Assembly (NCBI GenBank): GCA_015057205.1 | Contig: SVEW01000005.1 | Coordinates: 1-30,539, forward strand | Length of the DNA: 30,539 nucleotides | Source: Lachnospiraceae bacterium | Lineage (GTDB): Bacteria > Bacillota > Clostridia > Lachnospirales > Lachnospiraceae | Direction of reading: 5' to 3' | Shown here: one piece after another, positions 15,806 to 22,985 of the stretch | Numbering within the stretch: position 1 is the stretch's first letter | Layout of the letters: each line of letters begins with the position of its first letter | Translations under genes and position numbers: made by a program | Notes under the pieces: model-generated | Databases searched by the model: none | Told to the model about the DNA's origin: nothing | The model's input: the letters and a program-made list of their open reading frames with translations, nothing else

Positions 15806-16180
15806 ATGAAGAAAGTTATCAGCACCGATAAGGCACCGGCAGCAATCGGACCTTATTCTCAGGCAATTGAAGTGAACGGAATGGTTTATACATCTGGAGT
15901 GATTCCGGTAGATCCTGCAACTGGAGCTATCCCTGAAGGAAGCGTTGAACAGGCAAAGCAGGCTTTTACCAACCTTTCCAATTTATTACAGGCAGCAGGA
16001 ACAGATATGGATCACGTTATCAAGACAACGGTGTTCATTAAGGAAATGAATGATTTTGCTGCAATCAACGAAGTGTATGCAACCTTCTTTACCAAGGACT
16101 TCCCAAGCAGAAGTTGTGTAGAAGTTGCAAGACTTCCGAAAGACGTAATGCTTGAGATTGAAGCCATTGCATTAAAATAA
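15806..16180 (+). CDS. ridA: RidA/YjgF family enamine/imine deaminase
   Basis: RidA hydrolyses reactive 2-aminoacrylate and related enamines from PLP enzymes such as threonine dehydratase, protecting metabolism. The 124-residue length and motifs are typical: APAAIGPYSQAIEVNGMVYTSG at the N-terminus, QAxxALxNLxxxLxxAGxxxxHVIKTTVF in the middle, and PSRSCVEVARLPKDVMLEIEAIA with the active-site Arg (about 106) at the end. ACGGAGG precedes ATG 15806. Codon use (both Arg AGA, many GCA, GAA) suggests good expression. It is followed by its own terminator, so probably monocistronic. Confidence 0.95.
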   Translation: MKKVISTDKAPAAIGPYSQAIEVNGMVYTSGVIPVDPATGAIPEGSVEQAKQAFTNLSNLLQAAGTDMDHVIKTTVFIKEMNDFAAINEVYATFFTKDFPSRSCVEVARLPKDVMLEIEAIALK

Positions 16181-16196
16181 GAAGGAAAAAATGTTG

Positions 16197-16234
16197 AAAA
16201 GTCGCTGAAATCCTTGATTTTGGCGACTTTTTTT
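16197..16234 (+). terminator. Terminator of ridA
   Basis: AAAAGTCGC and GCGACTTTT form the base stem, GAAATC/GATTTT extends it around CTT, and a T-run follows at 16229-16234. Confidence 0.85.
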
Positions 16235-16244
16235 CATATAAAGG

Positions 16245-16273
16245 TTGACAAGCCTTTCTAGGAATGATATAAT
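16245..16273 (+). promoter_or_regulatory. Perfect-consensus promoter of the NlpC/P60 hydrolase gene
   Basis: TTGACA (16245-16250), exactly 17 bp, TATAAT (16268-16273), plus TGA before the -10 (extended -10). All twelve consensus bases match. A leader of about 60 bases follows, holding two copies of GTAATAAAT 20 bp apart. Confidence 0.9.
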
Positions 16274-16340
16274 CGAAAAAGTAATAAATGTAATATTTTT
16301 GTAATAAATCTTAGAAAAGATTGTGAACAAGGAGGCTGAA

Positions 16341-17615
16341 ATGAATCGAGCAAGAAAGATTGCAACATGTTGTTTGGTAGGCGGTATGGTATTCACCGGT
16401 ACGCCAATGATGACAGAAGCATCTGCCTTATCAGGAGTATCAACAATCCTTCAGGAGAAGGTTAATATCGAGGATTCTAGCATTTATGCAGGCGTGTCTG
16501 GTGTGGTAGCAGATTACCTGACAAGCGCTGCAGAAGTAAATATACATAGTGTACAGGCTGTTGCAGCTAGCAAGGAAGAGAAGGAAGAGAAGGAAGCAGA
16601 AGATGTGACCGAAGAGCAGGCAGCAGCAGAAGCAGCGAAGGTTGACGCTAAGGATGTAAGCAATCTTTGCGTGGCTAAAGTTGATGATTTTGTTTACGTT
16701 CGTAGTAAAGCGAATACGGATTCTAAGGTAAGAGGTAAGCTTTATAGAAAGAATGTAGCAACTATTATAGGAACCAAGGGCGATTGGTATAAGATTAAGT
16801 CTGGTAAATTGAAAGGATACGTTAGTGCTGACTTTGTAGTAGTGGGTAATGGTGAGGCGCTGAAGAGTGCAGGTACTCGTTATGCAAAGGTTAATACTAC
16901 AACATTGCGTGTTCGTAAGAAGGCTTCTACCAATGCTGAGATTATTGGTTTGGTTCCAAGAGACGAAGATATTGTTGTTAAGGATGAGAAGAACGGATGG
17001 GTGAAGGTGTCCGTTGAAGAAGGTAAAGGTTGGGTTTCTACTGATTTTGTAGAGCTCCATACAGAATATACGCATGGCGAGACAGTGAAAGAAGAGAAGG
17101 CTCGTTTGAAGAAAGAAGAAGAGGAGCGCTTGGCGGCACAGGCGGCAGCTGAGCAGGCGATTGCTAACGGCGTAACCGCAGGAACAAGCGGCAACTCCAC
17201 AAGCAGTAGTTCTGGAAGTAGTAGTAATAGTAGCTCTAGCAGTAGTAGCGCATCTGCACCAACCGGATCTTCTACAGGTTCATCTGTAGCAAGCTACGCT
17301 TGTCGTTTTGTAGGTAACCCATATCGTTGGGGCGGTACCAGTTTGACAAATGGAGCGGATTGCTCTGGATTTGTAATGAGTGTATATCGTGCATTCGGTA
17401 TCTCCTTACCACATTCATCTTCTGCAATGAGAAGTGTTGGACGTGGTGTAAGTATGAGTGAGATGCAGGCGGGTGATATCATCTGCTATTCTGGACATGT
17501 TGCAATCTACATTGGTGGAGGACGCATCGTTCATGCAAGTAACCATAGAGACGGTATTAAGATTTCTAATAGCTATAATTATCGTTCTGTACTTGCAGTA
17601 AGAAGAATTTTCTAG
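16341..17615 (+). CDS. Secreted SH3-domain NlpC/P60 peptidoglycan endopeptidase
   Basis: The 424-residue protein has a signal peptide (about 1-28, cleavage near TEASA) and an acidic helical segment (75-105). Two bacterial SH3 domains follow (about 107-168 and 180-240), then a charged Lys/Glu/Ala helix (246-275) and a Ser-rich flexible linker (282-316). The C-terminal NlpC/P60 cysteine peptidase has Cys341 in ADCSGF, His386 in SGHVAIY and His398. Such enzymes cut D-Glu to diamino-acid bonds in stem peptides, for growth or daughter-cell separation. ATG 16341 lies 5 bp after GGAGG; an upstream in-frame GTG at 16323 precedes that site and is unlikely. In Bacillus and streptococci, related hydrolases are activated by FtsEX, encoded 3 kb away. 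Confidence 0.95.
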   Translation: MNRARKIATCCLVGGMVFTGTPMMTEASALSGVSTILQEKVNIEDSSIYAGVSGVVADYLTSAAEVNIHSVQAVAASKEEKEEKEAEDVTEEQAAAEAAKVDAKDVSNLCVAKVDDFVYVRSKANTDSKVRGKLYRKNVATIIGTKGDWYKIKSGKLKGYVSADFVVVGNGEALKSAGTRYAKVNTTTLRVRKKASTNAEIIGLVPRDEDIVVKDEKNGWVKVSVEEGKGWVSTDFVELHTEYTHGETVKEEKARLKKEEEERLAAQAAAEQAIANGVTAGTSGNSTSSSSGSSSNSSSSSSSASAPTGSSTGSSVASYACRFVGNPYRWGGTSLTNGADCSGFVMSVYRAFGISLPHSSSAMRSVGRGVSMSEMQAGDIICYSGHVAIYIGGGRIVHASNHRDGIKISNSYNYRSVLAVRRIF

Positions 17616-17637
17616 TGAGAAAGAATATGAACATGAA

Positions 17638-17668
17638 GGACTATCGTGAAAGCGATAGTCCTTTTTTT
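17638..17668 (+). terminator. Terminator of the NlpC/P60 gene
   Basis: GGACTATCG (17638-17646) and CGATAGTCC (17653-17661) are perfect complements, followed by seven T. Confidence 0.95.
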
Positions 17669-17803
17669 GTAACAGGGGTATTAGCAGAATGGGAGAAAAG
17701 ATACATGTTAATATTCTTCACAATATATACATATAATAATGTTAGAAGGTAATGGGATTTTTGCTAAGTTGATAGACATTTGTATTTTTGGTTATATTTT
17801 CAA

Positions 17804-17838
17804 AAATGTCATTTTGTACAAAATTACCTATGACATTT
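17804..17838. repeat. Inverted repeat with nested 12-bp palindrome
   Basis: AAATGTCAT (17804-17812) and ATGACATTT (17830-17838) are perfect complements 17 bp apart. The perfect palindrome TTTTGTACAAAA (17812-17823) lies between them, sharing base 17812 with the left arm. Related GTCAT/ATGAC half-sites recur at about 17847-17862. No T-run follows. This looks like a protein-binding operator or a cruciform element. Confidence 0.65.
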
Positions 17839-17865
17839 AAAGACGGTCATTTGGACATGACAAAA

Positions 17866-17948
17866 TAATCCACAATTCAGAGCGTGGAAAGTGCGAAAAA
17901 ATAAGTTATACACGAAGTTATCCACTTTATCCACAAAAATGGGGATAA
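17866..17948. promoter_or_regulatory. Cluster of DnaA-box-like nonamers
   Basis: Compared with the consensus TTATCCACA, the sites are: TAATCCACA at 17866 (1 mismatch), TTATACACG at 17906 (2 mismatches, or 1 against TTATNCACA), TTATCCACT at 17918 (1), TTATCCACA at 17927 (perfect) and TTATCCCCA on the minus strand at 17940-17948 (1). Sites 3 and 4 abut. This density, next to A/T-rich DNA, resembles a DnaA-binding region. No dnaA, dnaN or rpmH gene is in the window, so origin function is not established. Confidence 0.5.
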
Positions 17949-18124
17949 ATTAGTGGTTTAGCATACGAAAAAAGAAAACAAATGTTTTGTGTAAGATTGC
18001 TAAAGATTTTTGGAAATTGTGAAATCTAAGAAATTCCATTGACAATGAAATTGAAAAGTGAATAAATGGTGAATGAATGAATTGTCTGAAATCGGTGCGA
18101 ATAATTTCGGTTGAAAAGATAAAC

Positions 18125-18154
18125 TTGAAATATTAGTGTGAACTATGGTATACT
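18125..18154 (+). promoter_or_regulatory. Promoter of the TagA-like gene
   Basis: TTGAAA (18125-18130), an 18-bp spacer and TATACT (18149-18154), with TGG before it (extended -10). It lies 30 bp upstream of the GTG start. Confidence 0.65.
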
Positions 18155-18184
18155 AGCGCCAAGAAGACAGTAGGAGAGTGAAGT

Positions 18185-18856
18185 GTGGCGAAGAAAATTG
18201 AGGTCATGAATATAAAATTGGATAATTATCCTATGCGGGAAGCTATGATGCTGGTGGAGACATTTTTGAACAATACAGTGTTAAATACCATCGAGGAAAT
18301 CTCCAGACCTATGATAGTGACGGCAGCAGGAGATGCTGAGGTTAAGGAATGTATAGAGGCATTGGATTTGGCGGTGCCCGGTGATAAGGAGATTTTGGCA
18401 GAGGCTGGTGTGAGTACATCCATCGTTGAGCGCAACAATAGCTTTTTTTATGAATTTGCGAAGCGTGTTGTTAGAAATAATAAGAAGGTGTTTGTGCTGA
18501 GTGAGGATGAGGAGGGAATTGCCAGAGCGAAGAAATTCCTGGCAGAAGGCTATGGACGAATGGAAGTGCTGGGCACTTGTGCCCTTTCGGACTATGCAGA
18601 AGAAGCGGGTGTAATCAATGAAATTAACATTCTAATGCCGGATGTGATTTTGTCGGTGCTTTCCAGTCCAATGCAGGAGAAGTTCCTGCTGCGGCACAAA
18701 GGGCATTTGCATGCAAAGGTTTGGTATGGGATGAACAATGAGGGCTTGATTGACCATGAGAGTGGTAGAGCTAGACGAAAAATCCGTAGAATTATGCGTA
18801 GATTGGCCTTTCGGAGATATGTTTCGGATTATGAGAAGAACAAATCAGAGGACTAA
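18185..18856 (+). CDS. Divergent WecG/TagA/CpsF family glycosyltransferase-like protein
   Basis: The 223-residue protein follows the fold order of the TagA family, which transfers ManNAc or similar sugars onto undecaprenyl-PP-GlcNAc. The N-terminal part TAAGDAEVKECIEALDLAVPGDKEILAEAG (46-75) corresponds to the donor/catalytic region. KVFVLSEDEEG (101-111) corresponds to the Rossmann-like segment, and SSPMQEKFLLRHKGHLHAKVWYGM (160-183) to the family signature xPKQExW. The usual catalytic-site P-D-G is P-G-D here. A very basic tail (RARRKIRRIMRRLAFRRY, 195-212) would bind the membrane. The start is GTG 18185, with AGGAG 8 bp upstream. It stands alone, without other teichoic or polysaccharide genes, so activity and substrate are uncertain. 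Confidence 0.7.
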   Translation: MAKKIEVMNIKLDNYPMREAMMLVETFLNNTVLNTIEEISRPMIVTAAGDAEVKECIEALDLAVPGDKEILAEAGVSTSIVERNNSFFYEFAKRVVRNNKKVFVLSEDEEGIARAKKFLAEGYGRMEVLGTCALSDYAEEAGVINEINILMPDVILSVLSSPMQEKFLLRHKGHLHAKVWYGMNNEGLIDHESGRARRKIRRIMRRLAFRRYVSDYEKNKSED

Positions 18857-18862
18857 AATGGA

Positions 18863-18911
18863 AAAGAAAGAGGAAATGCATAAAAAATGCACAAATCCTC
18901 TTTCTTTTTTT
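18863..18911 (+). terminator. Terminator after the TagA-like gene
   Basis: AAGAAAGAGGA pairs with TCCTCTTTCTT, and the loop contains a second small hairpin, TGCAT/ATGCA. A run of T follows (18905-18911). Confidence 0.8.
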
Positions 18912-19016
18912 GGTGTTTTCGTTTATTATATACATTAGGGTTAGTGTATTTTAATCTAAAAATGAAAGATGAATTTGTAGAAGTTGTCTAAAGGATAACT
19001 TCAGAAGGAGAGAATC

Positions 19017-20096
19017 ATGATTTCAAACCAGATACTTCAGAGCACAATTGATGGGTTGCGCAATATTACGAAGGTGGATTTATGCGTGTGTGATACCGAG
19101 GGTAAGGTGTTAGCAACAACATTTCCACAGGCGGATGATTATGCAGGTGCAGCATCCGGTTTTGCGAAATCACAGGCTGATAGTCAGGTGGTATCAGGGT
19201 GCCAGTTTTTTAAGGTCTTTGATGAGCGCCAGTTAGAATACGTATTGTTGGCAAATGGAGACACGGAAGATGTGTTTATGATTGGAAGAATAGCATGTTT
19301 TGAGATTCAGAATTTGTTGGTAGCGTACAAAGAGCGCTTTGACAAGGATAATTTTATCAAAAACCTGCTACTTGATAATTTATTGTTGGTTGACATTTAT
19401 AATCGCGCCAAGAAACTTCATATCGAGAGCGATGCAAGACGCGTGGTATATTTGATGGAATCTAAGAATCGCGATAACAATGATGCAGAACGTTTGCGTG
19501 GCATCTTGGGTGGAAAGTCAAAGGATTTTGTGACGGCAGTAGATGAGAAGAGCGTTATTGTAGTGAAGGATGTGAGCGATAATGACCATATTGAGAATCT
19601 AAAGAAAATCGCAGAATCCATGGCGGATGCGCTCGGTGGCGCAGAAAATGTTCGTATTGCTTTTGGAACGGTGGTTTCTGAGCTAAAAGAGGTGAGTAAG
19701 TCTTACAAGGAAGCGCGTATGGCCCTTGATGTGGGCAAAATTTTCTTTGAAAATCAGAATGTGGTGGCTTATTCTACCCTAGGAATCGGGCGTTTGATTT
19801 ATCAGCTTCCGATCCCGTTGTGCAAGATGTTTATCAAGGAAATTTTCGGTGGTAAGACGACGGAAGATTTCGACGAGGAGACCTTGACAACAATTAACAA
19901 GTTTTTTGAGAATAGTTTGAACGTATCAGAGACGTCCAGACAGTTATATATTCATCGTAATACTTTGGTATATCGCTTGGACAAGCTGCAGAAGAGCACG
20001 GGGCTGGATTTGCGCGTTTTTGAAGATGCAATTACCTTTAAGATTGCGTTGATGGTTGTGAAATATATGAAGTATATGGAATCTTTGGAATATTAA
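19017..20096 (+). CDS. PucR/CdaR-type transcriptional regulator
   Basis: The 359-residue protein ends in the PucR-family helix-turn-helix (NVSETSRQLYIHRNTLVYRLDKLQKSTGLDLR, about 302-333, then AITFKIALMV). It has a CdaR-like GGDEF-related middle domain (about 135-260). The N-terminal 110 residues look like a small-molecule sensor of PAS or GAF type (VDLCVCDTEGKVLATTFP). Relatives such as CdaR sense diacids, and PucR controls purine catabolism; the ligand here is unknown. AGAAGGAG precedes ATG 19017. The gene lies 19 bp before ftsE in the same direction, so it may be co-transcribed with or regulate ftsEX, which would be unlike the usual metabolic targets of the family. I see no clear promoter in the 100 bp upstream. 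Confidence 0.85.
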   Translation: MISNQILQSTIDGLRNITKVDLCVCDTEGKVLATTFPQADDYAGAASGFAKSQADSQVVSGCQFFKVFDERQLEYVLLANGDTEDVFMIGRIACFEIQNLLVAYKERFDKDNFIKNLLLDNLLLVDIYNRAKKLHIESDARRVVYLMESKNRDNNDAERLRGILGGKSKDFVTAVDEKSVIVVKDVSDNDHIENLKKIAESMADALGGAENVRIAFGTVVSELKEVSKSYKEARMALDVGKIFFENQNVVAYSTLGIGRLIYQLPIPLCKMFIKEIFGGKTTEDFDEETLTTINKFFENSLNVSETSRQLYIHRNTLVYRLDKLQKSTGLDLRVFEDAITFKIALMVVKYMKYMESLEY

Positions 20097-20115
20097 AGAT
20101 TCTTTAGGAGGCAAC

Positions 20116-20796
20116 ATGATTACGTTAGAGCATGTTAGTAAGTGCTATATGGAAGGAATACCGGCACTCAATGATATTAGCCTTCATATTGATGAGGGTG
20201 AGTTTGTGTTTATTGTGGGTAACAGTGGTTCCGGAAAGTCTACGTTTTTGAAGTTATTGACGAAAGAACTGGAGCCAACGGAAGGAACCATTACCGTTAA
20301 TGGTATCAATTTAAAGAAGTTGCGGAGAAAGAAGATCCCGATGTATCGTAGAAACATTGGTATGGTATATCAGGATTTCCGTTTGTTTAAGGATAGGAAT
20401 GTGTATGAGAATGTGGCGTTTGCCCAACGTGTTATTGAGGAGAGTAATCGAACTATCAAGAAGAAGGTTCCTATGATGCTTTCGCTTGTAGGGCTTGCTG
20501 CGAAGTATCGCTCCCGTCCTAAGCAGCTTTCCGGTGGAGAGCAGCAGCGTGTGGCGATTGCCCGTGCGTTGATTAATGAGCCAAAGATTCTTTTGGCAGA
20601 TGAGCCTACCGGTAATCTGGATGCGAATAATGCATGGGATATTATGAAATTGCTGGAGGAAATTAATGCGCGAGGCACAACAGTAGTTGTGGTTACGCAT
20701 AACTTAGAAATTGTGGAAGCTATGAATAAGAGGGTCATTACGTTAAAGAAGGGCGTATTGATGGATGATAAGCGTCCGGGTGAAACGGATGCATAA
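20116..20796 (+). CDS. ftsE: Cell-division ABC transporter ATP-binding protein FtsE
   Basis: FtsE is the cytosolic ATPase of the FtsEX complex, which controls peptidoglycan hydrolases rather than moving a substrate. The 226-residue protein has Walker A GNSGSGKST (about 35-43), Q-loop YQDFRLF, signature LSGGEQQRVAIARAL, Walker B ILLADEPTGNLD and switch His in VVVVTHN. ITLEHVSKCY at the start and the DFRLF segment are typical of FtsE. TTTAGGAGG precedes ATG 20116. Its stop overlaps the ftsX start by 8 bases (ATGCATAA). Confidence 0.96.
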   Translation: MITLEHVSKCYMEGIPALNDISLHIDEGEFVFIVGNSGSGKSTFLKLLTKELEPTEGTITVNGINLKKLRRKKIPMYRRNIGMVYQDFRLFKDRNVYENVAFAQRVIEESNRTIKKKVPMMLSLVGLAAKYRSRPKQLSGGEQQRVAIARALINEPKILLADEPTGNLDANNAWDIMKLLEEINARGTTVVVVTHNLEIVEAMNKRVITLKKGVLMDDKRPGETDA

Positions 20797-21697
20797 GATA
20801 AGCACATTACGTTATACGACGAAGCAGGGAATTATTAACATTGGTAAGAATAAGATGTTTTCGCTGGCGTCCATTGCAACAATGGCAGCCTGCATTTTTC
20901 TGTTTGGCATTTTTTATTCTGTAATCATGAATTTCCAAAATATGGTAAAAGTGGCTGAGGAAGGCGTAGCGGTTACTGTATTTTTTGATAAGGGAGTTAA
21001 GGATAAGCAGATTAAAGAAATTGGCAAGAAAATCGAAGAACGGGCGGAAGTTTCGAAAGTTGTATATGTTTCGGCAGACGAAGCCTGGGAGGAATATAAG
21101 AAAATCTATTTCAATGGAAAAGAGGAAATGGCGGATGGATGGAAAGAGAATCCATTGGTTAACTCCTCCAATTATCAGATTTATTTGAGCGACGTTTCCA
21201 TGCAGTCCACGTTAGTTTCATACTTGAAGGATTTAGATGGCGTAAAGCGTGTTAATAAGTCGGATTTGGTGGCGAATGCGTTATCGGATTTTAATCGTCT
21301 GATTGGTTTTATTTCAGCTGCGATTATTTTGATTTTGTTGATGGTTGCTGTATTTTTGATTAGCAACACCATCACAGTGGGAATTGGCGTTCGAAGAGAA
21401 GAAATAGAAATTATGAAATTGATAGGTGCGACGGACTATTTCGTACGAGCGCCGTTTATTGTGGAAGGAATTTTGATTGGCTTGATTGGTTCTGGAGTGC
21501 CGCTAATTATACTATACTTAATGTATGGAAGAATCGTCAGCTATATCATTGATCGATTTGTATTCTTAAACAACGTATTGAAATTTTTGCCGGTGCATTC
21601 GGTATTCCGGACACTGGTGCCGGTAGCGTTGTTGCTTGGCGTTGGTATAGGCTTTGTAGGAAGCCGGATGACCATTCGCAAGCATTTATCTGTGTAG
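20789..21697 (+). CDS. ftsX: Cell-division permease-like protein FtsX
   Basis: FtsX is the membrane subunit that passes ATP-driven changes in FtsE to extracellular wall hydrolases. The 302-residue protein has TM1 at about 25-47, an extracellular domain of about 120 residues (48-170) with the VSADEAWEEYKK segment, and three TM helices at about 172-195, 216-240 and 268-290. Start choice: ATG 20789 gives MHKISTLRYTTKQGIINIGKNK, which matches the short amphipathic start of FtsX. The upstream in-frame ATG 20765 lies deeper inside ftsE. GGGTGA serves as ribosome site. Likely clients in this genome include the NlpC/P60 enzyme encoded at 16.3-17.6 kb. Confidence 0.95.
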   Translation: MHKISTLRYTTKQGIINIGKNKMFSLASIATMAACIFLFGIFYSVIMNFQNMVKVAEEGVAVTVFFDKGVKDKQIKEIGKKIEERAEVSKVVYVSADEAWEEYKKIYFNGKEEMADGWKENPLVNSSNYQIYLSDVSMQSTLVSYLKDLDGVKRVNKSDLVANALSDFNRLIGFISAAIILILLMVAVFLISNTITVGIGVRREEIEIMKLIGATDYFVRAPFIVEGILIGLIGSGVPLIILYLMYGRIVSYIIDRFVFLNNVLKFLPVHSVFRTLVPVALLLGVGIGFVGSRMTIRKHLSV

Positions 21698-21712
21698 AGA
21701 GAAGGGGATAGT

Positions 21713-22981
21713 ATGGATTTTCGAGAAGATGTAGAATTAATTGAAGATGACATCAAAGAGAGAAAGCGCTTATACCGCAAAGGAGTGCGCAGAGGAATTG
21801 CGTTTACTTTGTTTTTTGTAATAGTATTTTCAATTGCTGGTTCGATGTTTTTGAAAGAGAATGGCTTTGTGATTACCAGTTTTAAAATGGATAAAAAGTT
21901 GACCACCCAAATACTTTCAGAATCAGTGCAGAAGAAGGCGGCAGAAGTGTTAAGCGCCTTATCAGCCTACTATTATGATGATATTCCGGAGGAAAACCTT
22001 CCGGATGGTATGTATGCCGGAATGGTATCCGCGTTAGGGGATAAGTATACGTCCTATTTTACAAAAGAACAATACGAAGAGTATTTAAGCGGAACCAATG
22101 GCATGTATTATGGAATTGGCGCGATTTTGACGCAGGATAAAGAGTCTCTGGCCATTACCGTTACAAAAGTATACGAAGGTTCTCCGGCGGAAAAAGCAGG
22201 TATCAAGGAAGGAGACCTTTTTGTCAGTGCGGATGGTAACAAGGCGGATGGAATGGAGCTATCGAAATTTGTAAATTATGTTCGCGGAGAAAAGGGCTCT
22301 AAAGTAAAGCTTGTCATGCTGCGTGACGGCAAGGAAAAGACGTTCACGGTTACGTGTGATGAGGTTAAGGTTCCGACGATTGAATATCGAATGCTTAAGA
22401 ATCACGTTGGATATATCCGCATAACAGAATTTGACGGGGTTACCGCCGGACAGTTTAAAGAGGCATTGAAGGAATTAAAACAGAAAAATATGAGCTCGTT
22501 GATGGTTGATTTACGTGATAACCCGGGTGGCATGATTAATTCTGTGACAGAGATACTCGATGAACTGTTGCCGAAAGGTATTTTGGTGTATACTAAGGAT
22601 AAATCCGGAAAGAAAACGACCTATCGTTCCGGAAGGGATGAACTGGGAATGCCGTTGGCGGTGTTGGTAAATGAAAACAGTGCCTCTGCTTCAGAAATCT
22701 TTGCCGGAGCAGTGAAGGATTATAAATACGGAACCTTGATAGGAACGAAGACTTTTGGCAAAGGGATTGTACAGGTATTGTTGCCGCTGTCTGATGGAAG
22801 TGCGGTTAAAGTTACTACGGCGAAATATTTTACCCCGAAAGGGCATTATATTCATGAAAAAGGTATTGCACCGGATGTGAAACTTACGTTTGAATATCTG
22901 GGGGATAAAAAGAAGGACTACAATATCTATAAAGATAATCAGGTATTAAAAGCCTTGGAAATTTTGAAGGAAAGTCGGTGA
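21713..22981 (+). CDS. S41 family C-terminal processing peptidase (CtpA/CtpB type)
   Basis: The 422-residue protein has a short cytoplasmic N-terminus, one TM anchor (about 29-48) and a cap/helical region. A PDZ domain follows (about 128-215, GIGAILTQ and AEKAGIKEGD), then the S41 domain with LRDNPGG (267-273). The nucleophile Ser lies in ENSASASEIFAGA (321-333) and the base Lys350 in TKTFGKGIVQ. These proteases cut from exposed C-termini or in signalling cascades outside the membrane. In Firmicutes, ctpB is often found behind ftsEX with a secreted wall hydrolase. The start is ATG 21713 behind GAAGGGG. prfB begins 4 bases after the stop. Confidence 0.94.
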   Translation: MDFREDVELIEDDIKERKRLYRKGVRRGIAFTLFFVIVFSIAGSMFLKENGFVITSFKMDKKLTTQILSESVQKKAAEVLSALSAYYYDDIPEENLPDGMYAGMVSALGDKYTSYFTKEQYEEYLSGTNGMYYGIGAILTQDKESLAITVTKVYEGSPAEKAGIKEGDLFVSADGNKADGMELSKFVNYVRGEKGSKVKLVMLRDGKEKTFTVTCDEVKVPTIEYRMLKNHVGYIRITEFDGVTAGQFKEALKELKQKNMSSLMVDLRDNPGGMINSVTEILDELLPKGILVYTKDKSGKKTTYRSGRDELGMPLAVLVNENSASASEIFAGAVKDYKYGTLIGTKTFGKGIVQVLLPLSDGSAVKVTTAKYFTPKGHYIHEKGIAPDVKLTFEYLGDKKKDYNIYKDNQVLKALEILKESR

Positions 22982-22985
22982 TAAT

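Larger units (their letters stand above)
17669..18124. other. Gene-free A/T-rich intergenic region with palindromes and DnaA-box-like sites
   Basis: No open reading frame of credible size, RNA gene or transposon remnant is visible. The stretch is clearly more A/T-rich than its surroundings. It holds a palindromic element (17804-17838), a direct and inverted TGACATTT/GTCAT motif set (17773-17862), and a cluster of DnaA-box-like nonamers (17866-17948). A TTGACA at 18039-18044 lacks a good -10. Confidence 0.7.

Noticed and set aside
16440..17075. 211-codon minus-strand open frame within the NlpC/P60 gene
   Set aside because: Lies opposite clear SH3 domains; composition (Cys, Ile, Leu mix) is that of an antisense translation; no ribosome site.
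17701..17740. Promoter for a small RNA (TATAAT at 17732)
   Set aside because: The -35 candidates are poor, and no terminator hairpin follows within the gene-free stretch, so a small RNA cannot be supported.
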